From the NCBI GenBank assembly GCA_022865345.1, contig JALHSU010000160.1, positions 1 to 41,581 on the forward strand: a DNA stretch of 41,581 nt. Reading direction: 5' to 3'. The translations under genes and the position numbers were made by a program. Positions 32,136-39,686 of this stretch are shown here, in pieces (positions within the stretch are counted from its first letter, which is position 1; the number at the start of each line of letters is the position of its first letter). Source of the DNA: Candidatus Zixiibacteriota bacterium (lineage in GTDB: Bacteria > Zixibacteria > MSB-5A5 > RBG-16-43-9). The notes under the pieces were generated by a model that had not been told where the DNA came from, ran no database searches, and worked only from the letters and a program-made list of their open reading frames with translations.

Positions 32136-32233
32136 TGTCATTGCGAGGAGTCCAATGGACGACGAAGCAATCGTTAGACCTTTGATATATGTGAAGTGGA
32201 TTGCTTCGTCCCCTACGGGGACTCGCAATGACA
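32136..32233. repeat. 98-bp dispersed palindromic repeat with TGTCATTGCGAG ends
   Basis: The left arm TGTCATTGCGAG (32136-32147) matches the inverted right end CTCGCAATGACA (32222-32233). Inner arms GACGAAGCAATC (32161-32172) and GATTGCTTCGTC (32199-32210) also pair. Sequences of this form are a common interspersed repeat in many bacterial genomes. Here it sits between a c-type and a b-type cytochrome gene. Confidence 0.75.
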
Positions 32234-32299
32234 GGATTACGAATTTTTTCAACAGAACGTAAAAAGGGTCGCCCGAAGAACAGTAAAAAGAGAAAGAAT

Positions 32300-32992
32300 A
32301 TGGAAGAGAAAATGATGGTCCAAAGGTTTACCCGTAGCCAGAGGGTTCAGCACTTTCTTCTGCTGATCAGCTTCATAATCCTCATTATCACGGGCCTGGC
32401 TTTGAAATTTCATGATTCCTGGCTCGGCAAGCTGGTGATCAATTTGGAAGGAGGGGTGATCGCCAGGGGTATCTTTCATCGTTTTGCCGCAGTCCTTTTA
32501 ATCTTTGTAGCAATTTATCACTTTTTCTATATCATCTTTACCCGTTATGCGCATGAAGAATTTTTACTAATGCTTCCAAAGTTTAAGGATTTTAAAGATG
32601 CTTTTCAAAACGTCGCATTTACTTTAGGCCTTTCCTCTGAACATCCCAAGATCGATAAATATGCTCCGCAGGATAAATTTCAGTACTGGGCAGTAGTAGC
32701 TGGCTCCTTTCTGATGATAATAACCGGGCTGGTGCTCTGGTATCAGACCCAGGCGATGCTGGTGCTTCCCAAATGGGCGATAGACATAACCAGAGTAATG
32801 CATAGCTATCAAGGGGTGATAATCGCAGTGGTCATATTACTCTGGCACCTGTATATCGTTCATTTGAATCCCAAGAGATTTCCGATGTCCCGTATATGGA
32901 TTGATGGCAAAGTTTCTTTAGAGGAGCTTAAAGTCGAGCACCCCTTGGAATATGAGCGTAAATATCAAGGCGTAGCTGATGAAAAAAATTAG
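32300..32992 (+). CDS. Cytochrome b561/FdnI-like diheme membrane protein (partner of the 17-heme protein)
   Basis: 230 residues from ATG 32300. A longer in-frame start (CTG/TTG near 32201) would translate the dispersed repeat and is rejected; ATG 32312 is a close alternative. There are four TM helices, with heme-b candidate histidines in RVQHFLLL (TM1), IFHRFAA and AIYHFFY (TM2), and VMHSYQG and LLWHLYIVH (TM4). The same histidines occur in the C-terminal domain of the fused protein at 28419 and in the protein at 34060. The family takes electrons from membrane quinol. The tail PLEYERKYQG mirrors the AEYERL tail of the fused protein. The last 14 nt overlap the next cytochrome gene. Confidence 0.85.
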   Translation: MEEKMMVQRFTRSQRVQHFLLLISFIILIITGLALKFHDSWLGKLVINLEGGVIARGIFHRFAAVLLIFVAIYHFFYIIFTRYAHEEFLLMLPKFKDFKDAFQNVAFTLGLSSEHPKIDKYAPQDKFQYWAVVAGSFLMIITGLVLWYQTQAMLVLPKWAIDITRVMHSYQGVIIAVVILLWHLYIVHLNPKRFPMSRIWIDGKVSLEELKVEHPLEYERKYQGVADEKN

Positions 32993-34040
32993 AATTATAA
33001 TATACCTTTGTTTTTTTTTAATCTCTTTATCGGTTCACGGGCTGACTCAAGAGCTTCCCTCTAACCAGGAATGCAGGCATTGCCATTCTAATCCCAATTT
33101 AAAGAAAGTTCTAACAGATGGAAGGGTTATCTCAGAATATGTCGATTTTGACCTTTTTTATACATCAGTGCATAAGAAACAAGCCTGTGTTTATTGCCAT
33201 ATAGATGCTACCAATTTCCCCTGTAAAAATCTACGGAAAGTTAATTGCCAGAGATGTCATTATAAAGGGAACTTAGCCGGGGCCCCTGATTTAATTAAAT
33301 ATAAAGAATATGGTGAAAGCGTGCATGGAAGAGCCACCGCCTTAGGGGATGTCAAAGCTCCTATGTGCCAGGACTGTCACGGCTCTCATTATATCTTCGA
33401 CAAAGCTGATACCTTGTCTCGAACCAATAAGGAGCATATTCCTCAGACCTGTGGGGCCTGTCATGTTAATATTTATAGTGTATATAAAATAAGCGTGCAT
33501 GGTGAGGCGCTCAGGAGTAAACATATTCTGGCAGCCCCATCCTGCGCTGATTGTCATGGGGAGCATAATATAAAGGAACATATTGATCCTAAATCCAAGG
33601 TGTTTTTAACTCAGGTCTCTGTCACCTGCGCCAGATGTCATGCTAATATGGAATTGATCAAAAAATATGACATCCCGGTTGAGCCGGTGGAGACCTACAG
33701 GGAAAGCTTTCATGGAGTGGCGATTAAATTCGGAGCCAAAACAGTCGCCAATTGCTCCAGCTGCCATGAGGTGCATGCCATCTTCAAATCGGATGATCCC
33801 CGTTCCTCCATCTATGTCGATAATATCCCCAAAACCTGCGGCAAATGCCATCCGGGAGCAAGTGAAAATTTCGCCAAAGGGAAGATTCATATAAATCCCG
33901 CTAAAAAAGAGGCTGGGATAATCTATTATGTAAGCCAGTTCTTTAAATACCTGACCCTATCAGTGATGTTGGCTTTAATAATTTACATTATTCTGGATTT
34001 AAGGAAGAAGTTAATAGTTAAAAGAAAAGGTGAAGAGTAA
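32979..34040 (+). CDS. 9-heme periplasmic cytochrome c with C-terminal membrane anchor
   Basis: 353 residues. The signal peptide is about 4-22 (IIIYLCFFLISLSVHG). Nine CXXCH motifs follow: CRHCH, CVYCH, CQRCH, CQDCH, CGACH, CADCH, CARCH, CSSCH and CGKCH. Repeated SxHG (TSVHK, ESVHG, ISVHG, ESFHG) alternate with them, and there is one C-terminal TM helix (about 315-340) with a basic end. It shares the CGKCHPGASENFAKGKIH block with its two relatives upstream. The start codon lies inside the end of the b gene (14-nt overlap), so it is translationally coupled. It is the smallest c unit of the three and pairs with the b gene at 34060. Confidence 0.88.
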   Translation: MKKIRIIIYLCFFLISLSVHGLTQELPSNQECRHCHSNPNLKKVLTDGRVISEYVDFDLFYTSVHKKQACVYCHIDATNFPCKNLRKVNCQRCHYKGNLAGAPDLIKYKEYGESVHGRATALGDVKAPMCQDCHGSHYIFDKADTLSRTNKEHIPQTCGACHVNIYSVYKISVHGEALRSKHILAAPSCADCHGEHNIKEHIDPKSKVFLTQVSVTCARCHANMELIKKYDIPVEPVETYRESFHGVAIKFGAKTVANCSSCHEVHAIFKSDDPRSSIYVDNIPKTCGKCHPGASENFAKGKIHINPAKKEAGIIYYVSQFFKYLTLSVMLALIIYIILDLRKKLIVKRKGEE

Positions 34041-34059
34041 TAAAAGAGGTTAGACTAAG

Positions 34060-35037
34060 TTGGAAATGTTTTTCAGCAAGAAGAAAAAAGAACTTGAACC
34101 AAAAGTAAGCCTGGATAAACTTCAGGGAGAGATAGAGCAGGAGATCTGGGACGATCTGACCAAAGACCTTTCTCTTACTCCACATCTTAAGGAGGAGATA
34201 AAAAAGTTAGTTAAGGAAAGAGCCAGAGAAGAACTTCAAAAGGAGCTTAAGGATAGATATGCGGAGCTGAGAGAAGAAAAAGTCGAGATTCCACCTCTTG
34301 AAGAGAAGAAGAAAGAAGAAGTGATGTATCCTCGGCTGAGCCTGGATATTAGAATTCAGCATATCATCCTGATGGTTTCTACTTTGATTCTGATCATCAC
34401 CGGTTTACCGATTAAGTTCCACGAATTAGCCTGGGCTAAGTTTTTCTTCTCCGCAATTGGCGGGCTGCAGGTGAGCAGGATTTTACATCGGGTCGGAGCA
34501 GCTGGTCTTATCGGGATTGCCTTATACCATCTTCTGTTCCTGGCTTTCAGCCGGGAGGGAAGGGAAATCTTCAGGGAACTCCTTCCCAGGCCCAAGGATG
34601 TTAAAGACCTCTGGATCACGCTCAATTATTTACTGGGCAGGAAAAGGGAAAAGGCCAAGTTCGGGAAATTTACCTACATTGAGAAGTTCGATTACTGGGC
34701 AGTTTACTGGGGTATGGTGGTTATGGTGCTATCCGGGCTAATCCTCTGGTTTTTAGGTACTGCTCTTAGGATTTTTCCAAAATTCGTAGCCGATATCGCC
34801 AAAGAAGCCCATTCGGACGAAGCCCTGTTAGCCACTTCAGCCATCATCATCTGGCATTTCTACAATGCCCATCTGAACCCGGAAAAATTTCCGATGAACC
34901 GCAGTTGGCTTACTGGCAGAATCTCCGAGAAAGAGATGGAAAGAGAGCATTTCCTGGAATGGGTCGAAATTCAGAAACAAGAAGAGATAGTGGCAGAAAA
35001 GGCGGATGAGGGAAAAGTCGAGGAGCAGAAGGGGTAA
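34060..35037 (+). CDS. Cytochrome b561/FdnI-like membrane protein with N-terminal cytoplasmic coiled-coil domain
   Basis: 325 residues from TTG 34060 (AGAGG 10 nt upstream); ATG 34066 is two codons on and also possible. Residues 1-95 are highly charged (KKKKELEPK, EEIKKLVKERAREELQKEL) and look like a helical/coiled-coil extension absent from the other two b proteins. The membrane part starts near 95, with H101 in RIQHIILM (TM1), LHRVGAAGL and LYHLLFLAF (TM2), and AHSDEAL and IIWHFYNAH (TM4) as the heme-b ligands. It would form the third c/b module with the 9-heme protein. The cytoplasmic extension could dock a soluble partner or a quinone-side regulator; this is inference. The acidic C-terminus (EEIVAEKADEGKVEEQ) is also unusual. 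Confidence 0.83.
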   Translation: MEMFFSKKKKELEPKVSLDKLQGEIEQEIWDDLTKDLSLTPHLKEEIKKLVKERAREELQKELKDRYAELREEKVEIPPLEEKKKEEVMYPRLSLDIRIQHIILMVSTLILIITGLPIKFHELAWAKFFFSAIGGLQVSRILHRVGAAGLIGIALYHLLFLAFSREGREIFRELLPRPKDVKDLWITLNYLLGRKREKAKFGKFTYIEKFDYWAVYWGMVVMVLSGLILWFLGTALRIFPKFVADIAKEAHSDEALLATSAIIIWHFYNAHLNPEKFPMNRSWLTGRISEKEMEREHFLEWVEIQKQEEIVAEKADEGKVEEQKG

Positions 35038-35106
35038 GGATATATTTTTAAACTTATCCTCTGGAAATGCGTATAATTAAAAAAGATACTGATTACAGGA
35101 GGAAAA

Positions 35107-35829
35107 ATGAAACTCTTTTCTAAGAAAGAAAAACCGAAAAAGAAAAAATCTATCCTGAGGGAATATGTCGAATCATTTGCCATAGCCCTTATTTTAGCCC
35201 TGATGATCAAGACTTCTGTGGTGGAGGCTTACAAGATACCCTCTGGCTCAATGGAGGATACTCTGTTGATCGGGGATTTTCTCCTGGCTAATAAATTCAT
35301 TTACGGTTCAAAACTTCCCATACCTTTTACCAATATTCATCTTCCAGCCCTGCGGGAGCCTAAAGCCGGGGATATAGTCATCTTCAAATATCCACAAGAC
35401 CAGAAGGTGAATTACATTAAAAGATGTGTAGCTGTGGCTGGAGACACGATTTTGATCAAGGACAAGGTACTTTATGTTAACAGCAGGATATTTCCCAATC
35501 CTCCGGAGTCTAAATTCACTGATAAGACTGTCTTACCTCAGGGGATGGGTAACCGGGATAATTTTGGCCCTTATGTTGTCCCCCAGGGGAATATCTTTAT
35601 GATGGGAGATAACCGGGATAATAGTTACGACAGCAGATTCTGGGGCCCACTGGATCGCAGGCTGGTATTAGGCCAAGCGATGATCATCCACTACTCCTGG
35701 GAACCGGATCTGAACGCTCCTGAGGTAAGGAGGGATGATTTACTCTCTATTCCGAAAAATATCGCCTACAATGTTATCCATTTCCCGCAAAGGGTCAGAT
35801 GGAATAGGATAGGACATATAATTAAATAA
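35107..35829 (+). CDS. lepB: Signal peptidase I
   Basis: 240 residues. It removes signal peptides from exported proteins at the periplasmic face of the inner membrane. A basic cytoplasmic start (KKEKPKKKKS) is followed by one TM helix (about 22-40). The catalytic serine is S48 in IPSGSMEDTL and the general-base lysine is K105 in YIKRCVAVAGD. The box GDNRDNSYDSR (family box E) is intact. The ribosome site is ACAGGAGG. A TATAAT at 35072-35077 may be its own -10, but no good -35 is seen. It stands at the end of the cytochrome cluster, 69 nt downstream. Confidence 0.94.
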   Translation: MKLFSKKEKPKKKKSILREYVESFAIALILALMIKTSVVEAYKIPSGSMEDTLLIGDFLLANKFIYGSKLPIPFTNIHLPALREPKAGDIVIFKYPQDQKVNYIKRCVAVAGDTILIKDKVLYVNSRIFPNPPESKFTDKTVLPQGMGNRDNFGPYVVPQGNIFMMGDNRDNSYDSRFWGPLDRRLVLGQAMIIHYSWEPDLNAPEVRRDDLLSIPKNIAYNVIHFPQRVRWNRIGHIIK

Positions 35830-35886
35830 AAATCCTTAAAAGTACAGCTAATGGATGCACCTGCTGAACTCTTAAAGCTTTAATTC

Positions 35887-35974
35887 TGTAGCGTCCTCAC
35901 TCCAGTGAGGACGTTCTTTTTTGCTCTAAGGTTTGTAGTTTTCCATCCGTTGCCACTGGAGTGGCAACGCTACA
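35887..35974. repeat. TGTAGCG...CGCTACA bracketed paired-hairpin element, with terminator-like half
   Basis: TGTAGCG (35887-35893) and CGCTACA (35968-35974) are terminal inverted repeats. Hairpin 1 is CGTCCTCACT / AGTGAGGACG (35892-35901 with 35904-35913), followed by TTCTTTTTT, so it may end lepB transcription. Hairpin 2 is CGTTGCCACT / AGTGGCAACG (35948-35957 with 35960-35969). A separate hairpin GTCGGGC / GCCCGAC (35985-35991 with 36003-36009) follows. The remainder of 35830-36303 shows no gene. Confidence 0.7.
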
Positions 35975-36303
35975 GTAGTCGTAGGTCGGGCTGTCATAGA
36001 CTGCCCGACAAAATTCTGAAGAGAGGTAAATTTTTGTCTGCAATAAAGTGGTTCATAGGCATTTTTAATTTGTTCAATTGACTACCACCCAGACCCAGAA
36101 TGGGAATCTAACCATTCAATCATTACAAGTTTCAAGACATTCTCCTATTAAAGGAAATTAAGACGCCACCGTTTTTTCTTGCCTATTCTTTTTTAACCGT
36201 ATATACTACTAAAAGTGACCCATGGACTTCTTTGATTGAGTTGTACATCGAAGGTTCTTGATAAATTATGACTTTTACTGAGCCGTCGTAAGGTTGCATC
36301 AGT

Positions 36304-37074
36304 ATGACCAAGAGAAAAAACTGGAAGAAGCTGATCACCATCTCAGCAATAGTGCTCATAGTGGTGGGTTTGGGGGTAGCGGCATTTTCCGTCTTTTTCG
36401 ACCAGGCAGTCATTGTAAGGAAAGGCACGATCTACAAGGTTGAAGTCCTGGAAAAAGTAGTAGCATTGACCTTCGATGACGGGCCCTCTCCAGTCTGGAC
36501 TCCCCAGATTCTGGATGCGCTGAAAAAAGCCGATGTGAAAGCAACCTTCTTCATGATTGGCGAATATGTGGAAAAATATCCTCAGATAGCTAAGAGGGTG
36601 GCTGAAGAAGGTCATGAGATCGGGAATCATTCCTACGACCATCATGTTCTCATCTATTATAGAATGGAAGCCCTGGAAAAAGAGATAAAGGATGCTGAGA
36701 GGGTGATTAGAGAGGTTACCGGGCAAACCACCCGCTACTTCAGACCTCCAAAAGCCTGGATTACCAATAAGGAAAAGGATAAAATCAAGGAAATGGGTTA
36801 TGAGGTTGTCCTGTGGACTTTAAATTCCAAGGACTGGGTAACTTTTGATGATAAATATATCGTAAAGTTTTTGGTTCATCATGTCAGGCCCGGGGATATT
36901 ATCCTATTTCACGATGGAGGAGGGGTCTTCTCAACTGAAGGAGGAAACAGGCGCGAGACAGTCAAGACTATTCCGCAACTGGTGGAGAAATTAAGGGCGA
37001 AAGGGTATAGATTTGTAACCATTACCGAGCTTTTGAGGATGCAAAATAATGGAGCACAAGATAAACCATCTTAA
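36304..37074 (+). CDS. Polysaccharide deacetylase (NodB homology, CE4)
   Basis: 256 residues with an N-terminal membrane anchor or signal (about 10-32). The NodB motifs are complete: TFDDGPSP with D58 (base) and D59 (metal), H109-SYD-H113 (metal pair), RPPKAW (motif 3, with K in place of the more common G/Y), and the late LFHDGGG motif. The family removes N-acetyl groups from polysaccharides such as peptidoglycan, poly-GlcNAc or lipid-linked sugars in the envelope. Its end overlaps the glycosyltransferase by 26 nt, so the two are coupled. A lipid-linked sugar deformylase/deacetylase role next to an ArnT-like transferase is attractive but unproven. Confidence 0.9.
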   Translation: MTKRKNWKKLITISAIVLIVVGLGVAAFSVFFDQAVIVRKGTIYKVEVLEKVVALTFDDGPSPVWTPQILDALKKADVKATFFMIGEYVEKYPQIAKRVAEEGHEIGNHSYDHHVLIYYRMEALEKEIKDAERVIREVTGQTTRYFRPPKAWITNKEKDKIKEMGYEVVLWTLNSKDWVTFDDKYIVKFLVHHVRPGDIILFHDGGGVFSTEGGNRRETVKTIPQLVEKLRAKGYRFVTITELLRMQNNGAQDKPS

Positions 37075-38731
37075 GTTAGTATTGATTTTACTCGTCCTGG
37101 GTTGTTTTTTCTTGGTCCTGGGCAACGGGATTTTGAGCCTTACCAATCCGGATGAGGTTTTCTATGTGCAGTCAGCCAAAGAAATGGCTCAGCAGCATAC
37201 CTGGATGACCCCCTACCTTTTTGGCCAGCCGCAGTTTGAGAAGCCGGTACTGACGTACTGGTTCTTGCGTTTGAGCTTTTTGATCTTCGGGATTTCGAAT
37301 TTCGGGGTCAGATTTTTCCCGGCGGTTTTTGGAATCTTAGGAGTGCTATCAGTTTACTTTTTGGGCTGGTATGGGTTTAAGGACGAAAAAAAGGCTTTTC
37401 TGTCAGCACTGGTCCTGATGACAGGCGTGGTTTACATCGGGTTGGCAAGGACAGTGTATACTGATATGATTTTCTCGATTTTCATCCTGCTGTCGCTGGT
37501 GTCTTTTTACTGGGGTTATACTTCCGACAATAAGAAGACTCCCGGGATACTTTTATTTTTCGCATTTTCCGGCCTGGCCGTTCTGACCAAGGGACCCTTG
37601 GGACTGTTGATGCCGTTCTTGACTGTAGCCGCATTCTTATTAATCGAAAAAAACCTGAAGTTTATCTTCTGCCGGTCTTCTTTCTGGGGGATTTTGATTT
37701 TCAGTGTGATAGCCATACCCTGGTATGCCTTTATGATCGCCAAATACGGTCACAGCTTCACTCATGAATTTTTCTATAATGATCATATCCGGAGGATACT
37801 CGAGGCAGAACATTCGAGGAATGACACCTGGTATTTTTATCCTCTGACTATAGTCCTCTGCACTTTCCCCTGGAGCCTGTTTACATTTGCTTCCCTGGTT
37901 TTTCTTCCACAGAGGCTTTTAAAGAAGGACAGGTCCTTCCACATATTCTTAGCTTGCTGGATAGTTGCGGTTTTCCTTATTTTTCAGTATGCTCACTCGA
38001 AATTAGTTTCCTACATTTTCCCGATGTTTCCTGCGCTGGCGCTTCTGGCAGGGGATTTCGTGTATGAGGCAATGTCCAGGAACAGTCGAAATAGGGCACT
38101 TCTGATAGCCTTGCTCGCAAGTTCTCTTGTCCTTCTGGCAATCCCAGTGGGTTTGATTATTGCCTGGGATCAATATTCGACTTATATCTCCTCCAAAATT
38201 CCGGTCTATGCTACTATTGCAGCTTTTGCGCTTTTGGGTGGAATGATCTTATATTTCATTTTTAAGAATAAACTATTGAAGAGCACTTATCTTTTAGCCT
38301 TAGTGCCTGCTGTGCTCCTGGTTATAGCCGTATCAATAAGCAGTGATCTTGAACCATACCTTTCTTCGCAGCGTGCCAGCCGGTATCTTTCTGATATTCA
38401 GAATTTGAATGGAACTGTTCTCTGTTCTAAATTTTTTGCCAGAGGGGTGAAGTATTACACCGGGAAAGAAGTTGCTGCAGTGGATATAAACGGGGCTCCC
38501 TTTTTCAGCCCTCACCCGATTCCTTTTTTAGATTCAGAGCAGAAGGTGAGAGGTTTCTTAAGATCGCAGCCGGTTACCTATTGCGTGGTGAGAAAATCGG
38601 CTGCTAACGATATCGAACGCCTGTCAGGCAATGAATTTAAGTCCACTGTTCTGAAGATAGCCGGGGATGAGTATATTCTCAAAATAGAGCCCGCCTCTTT
38701 TTATTCTGGTAATTCAAAAACCGGAAGATGA
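37049..38731 (+). CDS. ArnT/PMT-family membrane glycosyltransferase
   Basis: 560 residues with about a dozen hydrophobic helices. The first periplasmic loop holds the GT-C catalytic acidic pair in LTNPDEVFYVQSAKEM (about 32-47), followed by FEKPVLTYWFLRLSF, as in 4-amino-4-deoxy-L-arabinose lipid A transferases and related undecaprenyl-phosphate-sugar-dependent enzymes. It transfers a sugar from a polyprenyl-phosphate donor to an envelope acceptor on the periplasmic side. Length is close to ArnT. The start lies within the deacetylase gene. With the PAP2 and heptose genes it points to LPS modification, but the donor and acceptor are not determinable here. Confidence 0.85.
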   Translation: MEHKINHLKLVLILLVLGCFFLVLGNGILSLTNPDEVFYVQSAKEMAQQHTWMTPYLFGQPQFEKPVLTYWFLRLSFLIFGISNFGVRFFPAVFGILGVLSVYFLGWYGFKDEKKAFLSALVLMTGVVYIGLARTVYTDMIFSIFILLSLVSFYWGYTSDNKKTPGILLFFAFSGLAVLTKGPLGLLMPFLTVAAFLLIEKNLKFIFCRSSFWGILIFSVIAIPWYAFMIAKYGHSFTHEFFYNDHIRRILEAEHSRNDTWYFYPLTIVLCTFPWSLFTFASLVFLPQRLLKKDRSFHIFLACWIVAVFLIFQYAHSKLVSYIFPMFPALALLAGDFVYEAMSRNSRNRALLIALLASSLVLLAIPVGLIIAWDQYSTYISSKIPVYATIAAFALLGGMILYFIFKNKLLKSTYLLALVPAVLLVIAVSISSDLEPYLSSQRASRYLSDIQNLNGTVLCSKFFARGVKYYTGKEVAAVDINGAPFFSPHPIPFLDSEQKVRGFLRSQPVTYCVVRKSAANDIERLSGNEFKSTVLKIAGDEYILKIEPASFYSGNSKTGR

Positions 38732-39088
38732 TTTGCTTCCCTCTCCTTTTAAGGAAAGGAGATTGTAGGGTCAGACCTGTGGAGACTGTTGCCGAAGTCT
38801 TTTTTGGGAGAAATTTTATGTAAGGACAGGGCTTGTCCCTGTCCTAACTCTAATGCGGACAGCCACAAGGGCTGTCCCTACGTCAACGACTCCTGACTCA
38901 CTATTACCTTTCAATGAGTTGAGCAACAGACTCTATATGTCTGCCCTGTAATTGAAATTCTGCTGAATTCAGAGACAACCATTTTCTCTGTTGGTCTGGA
39001 GACCTACAGAGAGCGAGTTTGTAGGGGTTCAAAATTTTGAACCCTCACTTTTCTTGAGCATTTGAGCCTTTGAACTTTTGAGCATTTT
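38732..39088. repeat. Gene-free stretch with paired palindromes
   Basis: GTAAGGACAG...CTGTCCCTAC (38820-38881) is another bracketed element. Hairpin 1 is AGGACAGGG / CCCTGTCCT (38823-38831 with 38837-38845); hairpin 2 is GGACAGCC / GGCTGTCC (38857-38864 with 38870-38877). A perfect 20-nt palindrome GGGTTCAAAATTTTGAACCC lies at 39025-39044 after GTAG. No gene is seen; the flanking genes converge. Confidence 0.65.
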
Positions 39089-39661
39089 TCAGGGAATGAC
39101 CCTTCTTCCACCTAAAAACCTTCTGGCATAATATTTCTCGTCTAAAGAAGAGATGGTCACCCCTTGGGAAGAGGATGAGTGGACGAATTGATTGTTTCCG
39201 GTGTAGATTCCCACGTGAAAAGGGGATAAGCCATCCTCAGTGAAAAAAACCAGATCGCCGAAAGCAAGCTCTTCTTTTTCCACCTTCTTGACCAGAAGAA
39301 AAAGCTTTTTAGTCTCGGGAGGAAGGTTGATTCCGGAATATCTAAGATATATCTGATGCACTAAGGCTGAGCAGTCTAATTTAGAATGGGATTCTCCTAA
39401 ATAAGATTCCATTATCCGGGTCATTTTTAACTTGTCGATTTTACTCTCTGATATAGAACTGGGTTGGGAAACTGGATGAGTAGTATATCTGGGATAGGCT
39501 GCACAGCTTATTAAAAAAAAGAAGGATAATATCAAAAAGAACTTTCCACCCTTAACAGAGGCAACTCCAAGAAGCCCCTGTAGGGGCGACCCGCCAATTG
39601 TGGGCTCGCCCTTAAAGCGTGACAGGGTAACCCTGAGCCTCTGTGCTCTTTTCTCACCCAA
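39089..39661 (-). CDS. NlpC/P60-family cell wall hydrolase, lipoprotein
   Basis: Up to 190 residues if started at ATG 39661. The catalytic Cys is C97 (KLDCSALVHQIYLRYSG), with His H139 (PFHVGIYTGNNQFVH) and a third polar residue near H151, the NlpC/P60 triad. Such enzymes cleave peptidoglycan peptide stems, usually gamma-D-Glu bonds, in the periplasm. A lipobox LISC puts the lipidated cysteine at C53. The 35-40 residues before that signal translate a GC-rich palindrome (39584-39611), so the true start is probably internal, perhaps the TTG near 39533 with GGTGG upstream. It lies 25 nt after the MFS gene on the same strand. Confidence 0.8.
   Translation of the reverse strand: MGEKRAQRLRVTLSRFKGEPTIGGSPLQGLLGVASVKGGKFFLILSFFFLISCAAYPRYTTHPVSQPSSISESKIDKLKMTRIMESYLGESHSKLDCSALVHQIYLRYSGINLPPETKKLFLLVKKVEKEELAFGDLVFFTEDGLSPFHVGIYTGNNQFVHSSSSQGVTISSLDEKYYARRFLGGRRVIP
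39575..39635. repeat. Palindromes at the 5' end of the NlpC/P60 gene
   Basis: CCCCT/AGGGG (39575-39586), GGGCGA-CCC / GGG-(C)-TCGCCC (39584-39592 with 39602-39611) and CAGGGT/ACCCTG (about 39623-39635). They resemble the intergenic elements rather than coding sequence. Confidence 0.5.
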
Positions 39662-39686
39662 GATCTGTTCTCCACTAAATATCTTC

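Noticed and set aside
32201-32299. Extended N-terminus for the first separate b-type cytochrome
   Set aside because: It would translate the dispersed repeat and a lysine/arginine-rich spacer; the two sister b domains begin at the position matching ATG 32300.
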